64,000 bases of DNA from Streptomyces sp. 35G-GA-8. GTDB taxonomy: Bacteria; Actinomycetota; Actinomycetes; Streptomycetales; Streptomycetaceae. A program made the position numbers and the translations under genes. Of this stretch, positions 42,235 through 50,627 are shown piece by piece. The stretch is from contig NZ_JAMHJQ010000001.1 of NCBI RefSeq assembly GCF_023534745.1, positions 62,001 to 126,000 on the forward strand, written 5' to 3'. Each line of letters opens with the position of its first letter. Positions within the stretch are counted from its first letter, which is position 1. The notes beneath the pieces are model-generated. The model did not search any database, was not told where the DNA came from, and saw only the letters and a list, made by a program, of their open reading frames with translations.

Positions 42235-43134
42235 TCAGTACGAGGTGGTGACGTTGGTGTCCCGGCGGCTGGCGTGCCAGGGCAGTAGCAGCTTCTCGGC
42301 GATCTCGACGAGGACGAAGAGAACGACGCCGATCAGTGACATCACGAGCAGTCCCGCGAAGAGCATCGGGGTGTCGAGGTTGCCGTTCGCCTGGAGGATC
42401 ACATAGCCGAGCCCCTCGTTGGCGCCGACGAACTCACCGACGACCGCGCCGGTCACCGCGAGGGTCACTGCGACCTTCAGACCGGAGAAGAGATGCGGCA
42501 GCGAGGCCGGGAATCGGATCTTGACGAAGGTCCCCCAGGGCTTCGCGCCCATGGTGGCGGAGAGTTGGAGCATCTCGGGATCGACCGCCTTCAAGCCGGT
42601 GACCATGGAGATCACCACGGGGAAGAAGGCGATGAGGACGGCGATCAGGATCTTCGGTGTGATACCGAAGCCGAGCCAGACCACGAACAGCGGCGCGATG
42701 GCGATCTTCGGCACGACCTGGGCGAAGAGCAGAATGGGGTAGAGCGTCTTCTCGACGGTCGAGGAGTAGACCATGACGACCGCCGCGAGCACCCCGACCA
42801 CCACCGCGATCACAAAGCCGAGCAGCGTCTCGTAGGTGGTCACCCAGGTGTGCTGCCAGAGGTAGTCGGCCTTGCCCGTGAGCACATCGAGGGTCGCGCC
42901 GGGCGAGGGGACGAGATACGGCTCGACCAGTTCGGTCGCCGCGATGATCCACCAGACGACGAAGCAGCCCGCCAGCAGGGCGACGGGCCGCCAGCCGGCC
43001 TCGACGGCACGGGCCAGCCGCTCCCCCACCCCCGGGCCGTTCCGTTCGGCGACCCCGGACACCTTGCTGTCCTGTGCGGGCGCGGGTGCGGGTTCCGGCG
43101 GCGGCGCTGAGGCCGGCGCGACGCTCTGGCTCAC
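42235..43134 (-). CDS. ABC transporter permease (SsuC/ThiX type)
   Basis: 299 residues from the GTG at 43134 with GAGGAG seven bases before. A Pro/Ala-rich cytosolic N-terminus of ~45 residues precedes six membrane helices. The EAA-like loop is AVDPEMLQLSATMGAKPWGTF, followed by FPASLPHLFSGLKVAVTLAV. Helices include LLGFVIAVVVGVLAAVVMV and IAIAPLFVVWLGFGITPKIL. First gene of the importer operon; the double LacI-type operator is in the divergent gap just upstream. Confidence 0.92.
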   Translation of the reverse strand: MSQSVAPASAPPPEPAPAPAQDSKVSGVAERNGPGVGERLARAVEAGWRPVALLAGCFVVWWIIAATELVEPYLVPSPGATLDVLTGKADYLWQHTWVTTYETLLGFVIAVVVGVLAAVVMVYSSTVEKTLYPILLFAQVVPKIAIAPLFVVWLGFGITPKILIAVLIAFFPVVISMVTGLKAVDPEMLQLSATMGAKPWGTFVKIRFPASLPHLFSGLKVAVTLAVTGAVVGEFVGANEGLGYVILQANGNLDTPMLFAGLLVMSLIGVVLFVLVEIAEKLLLPWHASRRDTNVTTSY

Positions 43135-43183
43135 TGTGAACTCCTCGGGAAAACCGGGCAGTTATAAGTGCGCTGTTCGCCTA

Positions 43184-43209
43184 AAAGCGCTTTCAGAAAG
43201 CGCTTTCTG
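43184..43209. promoter_or_regulatory. Double LacI-type operator in the divergent gap
   Basis: CAGAAAGCGCTTTCTG (43194-43209) is a perfect 16-bp palindrome; directly beside it AAAGCGCTTT (43184-43193) is a second, 10-bp palindrome. The two centres are 13 bases apart. They lie between the transporter operon and the LacI-family gene, so autoregulation and control of the transporter are likely. The core is identical to the site at 35046-35059. Confidence 0.85.
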
Positions 43210-43317
43210 ATAAGGTGATCGCCACGCTAATGACTGCCCGTCCGTACGGTCAATAGGTCGTCCCGAAGTTTCGGGGTCCACCACGGGCCCCGCCGCCACC
43301 GCGACCCGGGGGTCGAG

Positions 43318-44391
43318 TTGAGTGAACGGGAAGCACAGGCCCATGTGACGCTGGACGCCGTCGCCCGCCGCGCGGGTGTCTCCCTGGCGACGGCCTCCAG
43401 AGCGCTGAACGGCACGACAAGAGTCACTGAGGAGTTGAGCCGGCGGGTGCGGGCGGCGGCCGATCTGCTCGGCTATATTCCCAACGCCCATGCCCAGGCG
43501 CTCGCCAGCGCCTCCAGCAATACGGTGGGGCTCATCTGCCACGATGTGGGCGACCCGTACTTCGCCGCGATCGCGGGCGGGGTGATGCGGGCGGCGGCCG
43601 AACAGGACGTGCTGGTCATGCTCGCCAGCACATTCCGGGAGCCGGCCAGGGAGATCGCCTATGTCTCGATGCTCCGCGCCCAGCGCGCACGGGCCATTCT
43701 GCTGATCGGTTCGGGCTTCCAGGACCCTTCCTGGGAGCGGAAGTTGGCCGCCGAGGTGGCACCGTACGTCCGCGCGGGCGGGCGGGTCGCCGTGGTGAGC
43801 CGGCATCGGAGTCTGCGCGCCGACGCCGTACTTCCCGAGAACCGCGCCGGGGCCGCGGCGCTCGCCCGCGCTCTGCTGGCCCTGGGACACCGGGAGTTCG
43901 GGGTGCTCAGCGGGCCGCGCGAACTCACCACCGTCTCCGACCGGCTGGCCGGATTCCGGGAAGGGCTCGGCGAGGCCGGGGTCACCCTACGCCCCGGGTC
44001 CGTCGTACAGGGGGCGTTCACCCGCGACGGCGGCTACTCGGCGGCCAGGGCACTGCTCGACGGGCCCGCTCGCCCGCGCCCCACCTGCGTCTTCGCGGTG
44101 ACGGATGTGATGGCGGTGGGCGCGCTCGCCGCTTTCCGGGAGGCGGGCGTACGGGTCCCGGAGGACCTGTCGCTCGCCGGCTTCGACGACATCCCGCTCG
44201 TACGGGAGTTGACTCCGCCGCTCACCACCGTCGCCCTGCCGCTCACCGCCATGGGGGAGAGCGTGATCTCGCTCGCGCTGCGCGAGCCGCGTGGCACGCG
44301 CTCGCGGGTGCTGCGGGTCGGCGGCGAGGTCGTCCTGCGCGCCAGTACGGGACCGCCGTCCGCCACCACCCCTCTCTGGGAGACTTGCTGA
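43318..44391 (+). CDS. LacI-family transcriptional regulator
   Basis: 357 residues from a TTG at 43318 (GGGGG just upstream); a GTG at 43345 is an alternative start. The LacI headpiece is VTLDAVARRAGVSLATASRA, LNGTTRVTEELSRRVRAAAD, LLGYIPNAHAQALAS. The ligand domain is a periplasmic-binding fold: NTVGLICHDVGDPYFAAIAG, DLSLAGFDDIPLVRELTPPLTTVALP at the end. It is divergent from the importer operon with operators in between, and the same operator occurs before the ThuA/dehydrogenase gene at 35 kb. Sugar sensing is typical of the family, which sits oddly with a thiamine-precursor-like importer. Confidence 0.92.
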   Translation: MSEREAQAHVTLDAVARRAGVSLATASRALNGTTRVTEELSRRVRAAADLLGYIPNAHAQALASASSNTVGLICHDVGDPYFAAIAGGVMRAAAEQDVLVMLASTFREPAREIAYVSMLRAQRARAILLIGSGFQDPSWERKLAAEVAPYVRAGGRVAVVSRHRSLRADAVLPENRAGAAALARALLALGHREFGVLSGPRELTTVSDRLAGFREGLGEAGVTLRPGSVVQGAFTRDGGYSAARALLDGPARPRPTCVFAVTDVMAVGALAAFREAGVRVPEDLSLAGFDDIPLVRELTPPLTTVALPLTAMGESVISLALREPRGTRSRVLRVGGEVVLRASTGPPSATTPLWETC

Positions 44392-44402
44392 CGTATCGTC
44401 AG
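44388..44402 (+). terminator. Short hairpin at the end of the LacI gene
   Basis: CTGACG (44388-44393) and CGTCAG (44397-44402) pair around TAT; the stop codon is in the first arm. It lies in the 34-base gap to the convergent GAF gene end. Weak as a terminator. Confidence 0.35.
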
Positions 44403-44425
44403 AGAATCTGAATGGGAGGCGGAGG

Positions 44426-44956
44426 TCAGATCAGGCCGTCCTCCCTGCGGTGGATCTGCGCCATCAGCTCGGCGGCGAAGGACTTGATGGTGTCCAGACC
44501 GGTCCGCCCCCAGCGCCTCGGCTCGGTGTCGGCCACACAGACGGTGCCGAGCGCCATTCCCGTACGGTCGATGAGCGGCGCCCCAAGATAGGAGCGGATG
44601 CCGGTCTCGTCGACCAGCGCGTTCCCGGCGAACCGGGGGAAGTCCCTGACGTCCTCCAGGACCAGCGCCTTGTGCCGTACCACCACATAGGGGCAGTAGC
44701 CGTGGTCACGGGCCATGAACCGCTCCCTCCCCGCGCCCGGCGGAGCATGCAGCCCGGCGAAGAACTGCCGCTCCTCGTCGATGAAGTTGACCATCGCGTA
44801 CGGAGCGCCCGTCAGCTGGGCCAGCTGCTGGGCAATGGCGTCGAAGGCGGGCTCGACATGCTCCCCCAGCCCGAGCCCGCGCAGCCGGATCACACGGTCG
44901 GGCGCCTCCCGGTCGACGGGGGTGAGCAGCAGACGGCCGATCGGGTCGTACATCAT
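44426..44956 (-). CDS. GAF-domain protein at the end of the conservon operon
   Basis: 176 residues, alternatively starting three bases later at the second ATG. One GAF domain fills residues ~30-165: AFDAIAQQLAQLTGAPYAMV, NFIDEERQFFAGLHAPPGAG, ARDHGYCPYVVVRHKALVLE, ETGIRSYLGAPLIDRTGMAL and GTVCVADTEPRRWG. The Cys in GYCPYV could anchor a chromophore or act in redox sensing, but that is speculation. It follows the GTPase gene by 13 bases in the same direction. Other conservons often end in a cytochrome P450 gene; here a GAF sensor takes that place. Confidence 0.85.
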   Translation of the reverse strand: MMYDPIGRLLLTPVDREAPDRVIRLRGLGLGEHVEPAFDAIAQQLAQLTGAPYAMVNFIDEERQFFAGLHAPPGAGRERFMARDHGYCPYVVVRHKALVLEDVRDFPRFAGNALVDETGIRSYLGAPLIDRTGMALGTVCVADTEPRRWGRTGLDTIKSFAAELMAQIHRREDGLI

Positions 44957-44969
44957 GCGCGTAGCTCCG

Positions 44970-45608
44970 TCACTCCGAGATGGCCCTGGGCGGGGCCGGG
45001 ACAGCGGTGATCAGATGCTGTACGAGGGTGACCAGCGTCTGGATACCGGAACTGGCGATGCGCGCGTCGCAGAGCACGATCGGCACCTCCGGCCTGAGAT
45101 CGATCGCGGCCCGCACCTCCTCCGGCTCATAGCGGTACGAGCCGTCGAACTCATTGACGGCGACGACGAATCCGATCCCGCGCTGCTCGAAGAAGTCCAC
45201 CGCGGAGAAGGAGCGGTCCAGCCGCCGGGTGTCGGCCAGTACGATCGCGCCGAGTGCGCCGCGGGACAACTCGTCCCACATGAACCAGAACCGCTCCTGG
45301 CCCGGCGTCCCGAACAGATACAGCACATGGCGCTCGTCGAGCGTCAGTCTGCCGAAGTCCATGGCGACCGTCGTCGATGTCTTGGCCTCGACGCCCGTCA
45401 GATCGTCGGTCGCGGCGCTGACCTGGGTCAGCAGCTCCTCCGTACTCAGCGGCGCGATCTCGCTGACGGCTCCCACGAATGTCGTCTTGCCGACCCCGAA
45501 GCCGCCCGCGACCAGGACCTTCAGCGCGGTGGGAAAGGGTTCGGGGACGACGGGGACGGTGGTGGCGGTAGGGGCGGTGGGGGCGTCAGAGCTGTCGTCG
45601 TAGACCAT
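44970..45608 (-). CDS. cvnD: Conservon small GTPase (CvnD-like, MglA-related)
   Basis: 212 residues. A Pro/Thr/Val-rich N-terminus of ~28 residues precedes a small GTPase: VLVAGGFGVGKTTFVGAVSE is the P-loop, STTVAMDFGRLTL the switch I/G2 region with its Thr, LYLFGTPGQERFWFMW the G3 DxxG-equivalent and AVNEFDG the G4 NxxD-type motif. The protein starts inside the end of the DUF742 gene (23-bp overlap). CvnD proteins are the GTP-binding outputs of conservons; Streptomyces has many such sets. Confidence 0.92.
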   Translation of the reverse strand: MVYDDSSDAPTAPTATTVPVVPEPFPTALKVLVAGGFGVGKTTFVGAVSEIAPLSTEELLTQVSAATDDLTGVEAKTSTTVAMDFGRLTLDERHVLYLFGTPGQERFWFMWDELSRGALGAIVLADTRRLDRSFSAVDFFEQRGIGFVVAVNEFDGSYRYEPEEVRAAIDLRPEVPIVLCDARIASSGIQTLVTLVQHLITAVPAPPRAISE

Positions 45609-45957
45609 CGAGGACTGCCTCCAGCAGGAATCGATCGGTGGGGTGGTCGAAGGTGTGCGGCGGTCGCGCGGTGATCGCCCCGCAGTCCACGAGATCGGAG
45701 AGCAGCACCTTGGTGACCGTCACGGGAAGCCGTAGATGCGCCGCGACCTCCGCGACCGAGGTCGGGCCCTGGCAGAGGTCCATGGCGTGGGCGTGCTCCG
45801 GCCCGAGATGCGTCTGGGGTCCCGATCCCGTGGACATCACCAGCGTCAGCAGGTCCAGGGCCGTCGTCGGCCGGGTCCGGCCCCCGCTCACGGCGTACGG
45901 GCGGATGAGCCGGCCGGCCGCGTCGTCGAGCCACGGCCCGTCCGTCGGAAGCGGCAC
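45586..45957 (-). CDS. cvnC: DUF742 protein (CvnC-like)
   Basis: 123 residues. DUF742 winged-helix-like pattern: GRLIRPYAVSGGRTRPTTAL, DLLTLVMSTGSG, CQGPTSVAEVAAHLRLPVTV, TKVLLSDLVDCGAIT. It overlaps the GTPase gene at its 3' end and starts only two bases after the roadblock gene ends, as usual for conservons. CvnC proteins are thought to take part in the sensor-to-GTPase complex; no activity is known. Confidence 0.92.
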   Translation of the reverse strand: MPLPTDGPWLDDAAGRLIRPYAVSGGRTRPTTALDLLTLVMSTGSGPQTHLGPEHAHAMDLCQGPTSVAEVAAHLRLPVTVTKVLLSDLVDCGAITARPPHTFDHPTDRFLLEAVLDGLRRQL

Positions 45958-45959
45958 CG

Positions 45960-46397
45960 TCAGTGCCCCGCGGCGCTCGGGGAGAAGCCCGCACCGTGCC
46001 TGAGCGGGGTGACCAGATACGGCCGTACGCTCTTGACCAGCATCGCCATCTCGTAGCCGAGGACGGCGGCGTCCGCCTCCCGGCCCGCCAGCACGGCGAG
46101 ACAGGTGCCCGAGCCCGCGGTGGAGACGAAGAGGAGGGTCGAGTCGAGTTCCACGACGACCTGGCGGACCTCTCCGCCGTCACCGAAGCGCACCCCCGCG
46201 CTGCGGCCCAGGGAGTAGAGGCCGGAGGCGAGTGCCGCCATGTGGTCGGCGCTGTCGGGGTCCAGGCCGTGTACGGACCTCACCAGGCCGTCGGAGGAGA
46301 GCAGCACCGCGCTGCGGGTGTAGGGGACTCGCTGGACGAGACCGCTCAACAGCCAGTCGAGGTCGGAGGCATGGCCGGTCGGCACATCGCTCGCCAT
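45960..46397 (-). CDS. cvnB: Roadblock/LC7-domain protein (CvnB-like)
   Basis: 145 residues in one roadblock/LC7 domain: DLDWLLSGLVQRVPYTRSAV, LLSSDGLVRSVHGLDPDSAD, HMAALASGLYSLGRSAGVRF and STLLFVSTAGSGTCLAVLAG. Such domains form dimers and act as GTPase-activating or scaffolding partners of MglA-type GTPases. Second gene of the conservon, seven bases after the kinase-like gene. Confidence 0.93.
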   Translation of the reverse strand: MASDVPTGHASDLDWLLSGLVQRVPYTRSAVLLSSDGLVRSVHGLDPDSADHMAALASGLYSLGRSAGVRFGDGGEVRQVVVELDSTLLFVSTAGSGTCLAVLAGREADAAVLGYEMAMLVKSVRPYLVTPLRHGAGFSPSAAGH

Positions 46398-46404
46398 GGT
46401 GCAT

Positions 46405-48330
46405 CTACTCCTTGGGGGTGGTGTCGTGGCGCTGCGGTTCCGGCGGTTCCGCTAGGGGCTCGGACAGAGGGGCGGTCAGCGGGTCGGTCAATGGGTCGAC
46501 CAGCGGATCGGTCAGCGGATCGGTCAACGGATCCGGCGAGGGGACGGACTGACGGGCGGGCTGGGACTCGGCGAGGCCGATACCCCGCTGGAAGGCGGCC
46601 ATCAGCCCGGGGTCGTGGAGCACGGACTCCTCGACCGGCGGCGGCACGGGCGGGCCCTCGCGCAATTGCGGGACCATGTGCTCCTGGCCTCGGCGCCTGG
46701 GCAGTTGGGGCCGGCTCGCGGTGGCCTGGATCGTGCCGTCGCCGAGAGGTTCGACCCGCGGGCGGGCCGGGTCCGGTGCGGCGGGCGGGCGGCGCCGGTC
46801 GGGATGGACGGCGCCGGGGCGCGCGGCGGCGGGGGTGGGACGGTCGGCGCCTGTGTCACGTACGGGCAGTGGGGCGGGGGCGCCCTGAGATGGCGTCGGT
46901 CCTGACGGCTGCTGGGACTGGAGCGGTAGTTGCGGGAGGGGTGGCTGCGGGAGCGGTGGCTGCTGGGGCGGTGGTTCGTCGGGCGGTGGCTGCTGGGAGG
47001 GTGGCTGCTGGGACGGGAGCTGCGCGCCGTACGTCTGCGGCTGCGGCTGCGGTTGAGTCCCGTACGTCTGGTGTTCGCCGTTCCGCTCGTCCGCCCGGTC
47101 GGAGCCGAGCAGTGCCTGCGGCAGGACCAGTACGGCCTGGATCCCCCCGTAGATATTGGACTGGAGGCGTACGGCGATGCCATGCCTGCGCGCCAGGGCC
47201 GACACCACGAAGAGCCCGATCCGCCCGTCCTGGAGCAGATGCGCGACATTGACCTGGTCGGGGTCGGTGAGCAGGCCGTTCATCTTCTTCTGCTCGTTGA
47301 ACGGCATCCCGAGGCCCCGGTCCTCCACCTCGATGGCCAGCCCCGCCGTCACATGCTGCGCCCGGAGCAGCACTTGGGTGTGCGGGGAGGAGAAGAGCGT
47401 GGCGTTCTCGACCAGTTCGGCCAGCAGATGGATGACATCGGCCACGGCATGGCCGCGCAGAGTGCCGTCGATCGGCGGTACGAGCTTGATCCGCGGGTAC
47501 TGCTCGACCTCGGCGATGGCCGAGCGCAGGACCTCCGTCATGGAGACGGGCCTGCTCCACTGGCGCCGGGAGATCGCCCCGCCGAGGACGGCGAGGTTCT
47601 CGGCGTGCCTGCGGATACGGGTCGCCAGATGGTCGACGTGGAAGATGCCCTTCAGCAGCTCCGGGTCCTCGACCTCGTTCTCCAGTTCGTCGAGCAGCTG
47701 GATCTCCCGGTGGACCAGGGACTGGAGCCGACGTGCCAGATTGACGAAGACCTCCACCTTCTGTTCGTCCCCGACGCTGCTGGACAGCCGGGACGCCTGC
47801 ACGACCGCGGCGACGGCGGCGTCCCGGGAGCGGCCCAGTTCCTGTGCCAGCAGATCGAATTCGTCACCGCCGGGCATGGCGGGCGGGGCCGGTGCGGGGC
47901 GTACGGGCACCCGCTCGCCCCGTCGAAGCTGCTCGACGACCGCCCGCAGCTCGGTCTGGCCGCGCGCGTTGGAGCGGCGCATCGCGTTACAGCGGTCCAG
48001 GAAGGACTTCGCGGTACGTTCCGCGCCGAGGGCCGCCGCCGCGATGGCGGCGAAGGCGAGCAGCGCCATACCGAACAGGGCCGTCCAGAGCGCGGTGGTC
48101 GGTTCCGTCGTGGTGGAGCGCAGGATGAGCACGACGGCGGCGGCGCCGCAGAGAGCGGCGACTATCGCGGGAAGGACCGCGGTACGCAGGAGTTGAGGCC
48201 GTATGCGGGCGTCCGGCGGCGTCGGCGTGTCCGCTCTGGCCGGGGGCGAGAACGAGCGGGAGCCCGGCCTGCCGTGCCGCCCGCCTTCGCGGCGCTCCGG
48301 CCGCGCGACAGGTGCGCGAAGTTGAGACAT
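46405..48330 (-). CDS. cvnA: Conservon sensor histidine-kinase-like protein (CvnA-like)
   Basis: 641 residues from the ATG at 48330 (the frame runs on upstream without support). Two membrane helices at about 48-68 and 78-100 enclose a very short outside loop. After a coiled linker, the ATPase domain has the N box VIHLLAELVENATLFSSPHT and G boxes around EVEDRGLGMPFNE and DGRIGLFVVSALARRHG. A long Pro/Gln-rich tail follows (about 400-560; repeats such as QPPSQQPP). Near the C-terminus, DPLTDPL repeats at about 597-625. CvnA proteins resemble nitrate/sulfonate sensors; classical phosphotransfer is doubtful. Confidence 0.92.
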   Translation of the reverse strand: MSQLRAPVARPERREGGRHGRPGSRSFSPPARADTPTPPDARIRPQLLRTAVLPAIVAALCGAAAVVLILRSTTTEPTTALWTALFGMALLAFAAIAAAALGAERTAKSFLDRCNAMRRSNARGQTELRAVVEQLRRGERVPVRPAPAPPAMPGGDEFDLLAQELGRSRDAAVAAVVQASRLSSSVGDEQKVEVFVNLARRLQSLVHREIQLLDELENEVEDPELLKGIFHVDHLATRIRRHAENLAVLGGAISRRQWSRPVSMTEVLRSAIAEVEQYPRIKLVPPIDGTLRGHAVADVIHLLAELVENATLFSSPHTQVLLRAQHVTAGLAIEVEDRGLGMPFNEQKKMNGLLTDPDQVNVAHLLQDGRIGLFVVSALARRHGIAVRLQSNIYGGIQAVLVLPQALLGSDRADERNGEHQTYGTQPQPQPQTYGAQLPSQQPPSQQPPPDEPPPQQPPLPQPPLPQLPLQSQQPSGPTPSQGAPAPLPVRDTGADRPTPAAARPGAVHPDRRRPPAAPDPARPRVEPLGDGTIQATASRPQLPRRRGQEHMVPQLREGPPVPPPVEESVLHDPGLMAAFQRGIGLAESQPARQSVPSPDPLTDPLTDPLVDPLTDPLTAPLSEPLAEPPEPQRHDTTPKE

Positions 48331-48548
48331 CAGTGTCCTCGGTACGTGGGGCCCCAGGAAGCGGCGTTCGTGCGGATGTTCCGGTTCCGGCGGCAGCGGC
48401 GGGACTTGCGCATGCCGCGTACGCCCTCCGTTGATCACCGAGCACACACGGTAGTCGCCAAGCGTTCCTTCGCGGTGGGCAGTTGACGAAGTTCCCCACA
48501 GAGCATCCCGCTCTGGTATGAGGCATCGCACATCAGCGCGAAATACAC

Positions 48549-48579
48549 GTTCGGCCCGGTGCGGGGCACCGGGCCGAAC
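48549..48579 (-). terminator. Strong 14-bp hairpin between the SIS gene and the conservon
   Basis: GTTCGGCCCGGTGC (48549-48562) pairs perfectly with GCACCGGGCCGAAC (48566-48579), loop GGG. It lies downstream of the minus-strand SIS-domain gene and upstream of the conservon. The gap also has an imperfect run of CACAGAAAG-like decamers (about 48595-48625). No gene is visible in 48331-48645. Confidence 0.82.
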
Positions 48580-48645
48580 TCCGAACGGGCGGAAAGCACA
48601 GAAATCACAGAAAGCACAGAAAGGGCGGAAGGGGCAGAAAGAGGC

Positions 48646-49533
48646 TCAGGAGGACGGCGACAGAATCACGGAGCGGCTGAGATGGCGCGGGTTGTCCGGG
48701 TCGAGACCGCGCCGGTCCGCCAACGCGAGGGCGAGCCGCTGGATCCGTACCAGTTCGGCCAGCGGGTCGAGCGTCCCCGCCACCCACAGCCCGCCGGTGG
48801 CCCGCACCTGCTCCTCCAGACCCTCGGGGGCCGGCCCGAGCGACCATGTCGCCGTCCCCTGGGTCGTGATGCTGATGGGACCGTGGCGGTATTCCATCGC
48901 CGGATACGCCTCGGTCCACGCCAGCGCCGCCTCGCGCATCTTGAGCGCGCCCTCCTCCGCGAGCCCCACCGTCCAGCCCCTGCCGAGAAAGGTGAACTGC
49001 GTGCAGTCGGTCACGCCCGCGGGCAGTGGCTGCGCGAGGGCCGTCTCCGCGTCCGTGACCGCCGTGTCCGGGTGCAGTCCGAGGTGCGCGCGGAGCAGCG
49101 TGAGCGCGGTGGTGGCGAAGCGTGTCTGGACGACGGACCGCTCGTCGGCGAAGTCCAGTGCGACCAGATCGTCGGCGGCTGTACGCACCGGCGTCTCCGG
49201 GTCCGCGGTGATCGCGGTCGTACGGGCGGCGCCGCGGACGTCCGCGAGCAGGGACAGCACCTCGGTGGTCGTCCCCGACCGGGTCAGCGCCACGATCCGG
49301 TCGTAGCGGCGGCGGGCGGGGAACTCGGAGGCGGCGAACGCGTCCGTCTCGCCCAGCCCCGCCCCCTCCCGCAGTCCGGCGTAGGCGCGGGCCATGAACA
49401 GCGAGGTGCCACAGCCGATGACGGCCGTGCGCTCCCCGGGCTCGGGCAGCTTGTCGCGCACGGCCCCGGCCAGGGCCGCCGCCCGGCGCCAGCAGTCGGG
49501 CTGACTGGCCAGTTCCGTCTCCACATGCGTCAT
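48646..49533 (-). CDS. SIS-domain protein (AgaS/GlmS-isomerase-like)
   Basis: 295 residues from the ATG at 49533 (GTGGAG seven bases before; a GTG at 49545 is possible). Two SIS domains: TAVIGCGTSLFMARAYAGLR and VALTRSGTTTEVLSLL in the first, CTQFTFLGRGWTVGLAEEGA and LKMREAALAWTEAYPAMEYR with HGPISI in the second. The LK(M/L)xE...EYRHGP pattern matches the isomerase half of glucosamine-6-phosphate synthase and AgaS-like amino-sugar deaminase/isomerases. Divergent from the DeoR gene, so likely part of an amino-sugar or related pathway with the PfkB kinase at 52.5 kb. Confidence 0.9.
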   Translation of the reverse strand: MTHVETELASQPDCWRRAAALAGAVRDKLPEPGERTAVIGCGTSLFMARAYAGLREGAGLGETDAFAASEFPARRRYDRIVALTRSGTTTEVLSLLADVRGAARTTAITADPETPVRTAADDLVALDFADERSVVQTRFATTALTLLRAHLGLHPDTAVTDAETALAQPLPAGVTDCTQFTFLGRGWTVGLAEEGALKMREAALAWTEAYPAMEYRHGPISITTQGTATWSLGPAPEGLEEQVRATGGLWVAGTLDPLAELVRIQRLALALADRRGLDPDNPRHLSRSVILSPSS

Positions 49534-49615
49534 GTGCGTCTCCACTCCCCTGAGCCGTACGACTCCTGGCGGCTCCTGGCCGTACGACTCCGCGCCGTAC
49601 GGTCCCGAGCCCTAT

Positions 49616-49663
49616 GATTGTTTCTGCATGCTAGAGGACTCTTTCCATCACAAACAAGCAATC
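49616..49663. promoter_or_regulatory. AT-rich dyad between the SIS and DeoR genes
   Basis: GATTGTTTCTG (from 49616) and CAAACAAGCAATC (to 49663) form an imperfect inverted repeat with GATTG/CAATC ends in a locally AT-rich stretch. DeoR/GlpR-family regulators typically bind T/A-rich repeats with TTTC and TTGTTT elements like these. The divergent DeoR protein is the likely binder. Confidence 0.55.
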
Positions 49664-49718
49664 CTGTCGGCGTCGCGAGCACATAGGATCAAGAGTCCAT
49701 GGGATCGAGGGGGTTACG

Positions 49719-50516
49719 GTGAATCGCCATGAGCGGCATACGACCTTGCTTGAGCTGCTGACCGAGCGGCATCAACTGGAGGTCGAGGCCGTCGCCGCGG
49801 AGCTGGGGGTGTCCGTGGCGACCATCCGCCGTGACCTCGATCACCTCGCGGAGCAGCAGTTGGTGACGCGTACCCGGGGCGGGGCGGTGGCACACTCCGT
49901 CGCGTACGAACTGCCGCTGCGGTACAAGGCGGTACGGCACGCCGCGGCGAAGGAGCGCATCGCGCGCGCCGCGGCGGCGATGACCGAACGCGGCATGGTG
50001 GTCGGGCTGAACGGCGGGACGACCACCTCGGAGGTGGCCAGGGCGCTCGCCACCCGCGGTGAGCTGCGGGGAACCGCCGAGGAGCGGATGGCCGAGGAGC
50101 CCGCGCTCACGATCGTCACGAACGCGCTCAACATCGCCCATGAACTGGCCGTTCGCCCGCACATCAAGGTGGTGACGACGGGCGGGGTCGCGATGCCCCA
50201 GTCGTACGAGCTGGTCGGGCCGTTGGCCCGGCACATCATCGGTGAGGTCAGCCTCGACATCGCGTTCATCGGCGCCGACGCCGTCGATACGGAGTCGGGT
50301 GCCGGTGCCCACAGCGAGCACGAGGCGAGCATCAACGCGCTGCTCGCCGAGCGGGCGCGGACGCTGGTCGTGGTGGCGGACAGCTCCAAGCTGGGGGCCC
50401 GAGCGTTCGCGCGGATCTGTCCGGTGGAGGACATCGGGACGCTCATCACGGACTCCGGCGCACCGGAGTGGGCGCACCGGTTCGAGGAGCGCGGGGTACG
50501 CGTCGTCCAGGTCTGA
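49719..50516 (+). CDS. DeoR/GlpR-family sugar-metabolism regulator
   Basis: 265 residues from the GTG at 49719 (GGGGG upstream). The N-terminal HTH is RHTTLLELLTERHQLEVEAV, AAELGVSVATIRRDLDHLAE with the conserved SxxTIRRDL, then RTRGGAVA. The effector domain (DeoR_C) starts ERIARAAAAMTERGMVVGLN with GGTTTSEVARAL, and continues LTIVTNALNIAHELA and DIAFIGADAVDTESGAGAHS, the sugar-phosphate pocket. It probably regulates the divergent SIS gene and perhaps the PfkB kinase downstream. Confidence 0.92.
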   Translation: MNRHERHTTLLELLTERHQLEVEAVAAELGVSVATIRRDLDHLAEQQLVTRTRGGAVAHSVAYELPLRYKAVRHAAAKERIARAAAAMTERGMVVGLNGGTTTSEVARALATRGELRGTAEERMAEEPALTIVTNALNIAHELAVRPHIKVVTTGGVAMPQSYELVGPLARHIIGEVSLDIAFIGADAVDTESGAGAHSEHEASINALLAERARTLVVVADSSKLGARAFARICPVEDIGTLITDSGAPEWAHRFEERGVRVVQV

Positions 50517-50627
50517 CAGGTCGGAGCGGACGGCCCTCCCCGGCCCCCGGCCCCCGCGCCCCGACCCCCGCGCCCCCGCCCTCGTGCGCCTGCGCTCCGT
50601 GTGCCTACGCCGCCCTCGCCCGTGTGC

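Noticed and set aside
46930-48486. 518-codon plus-strand frame opposite the conservon kinase
   Set aside because: It is a shadow; the minus strand encodes a complete sensor protein with ATPase motifs in conserved operon context.
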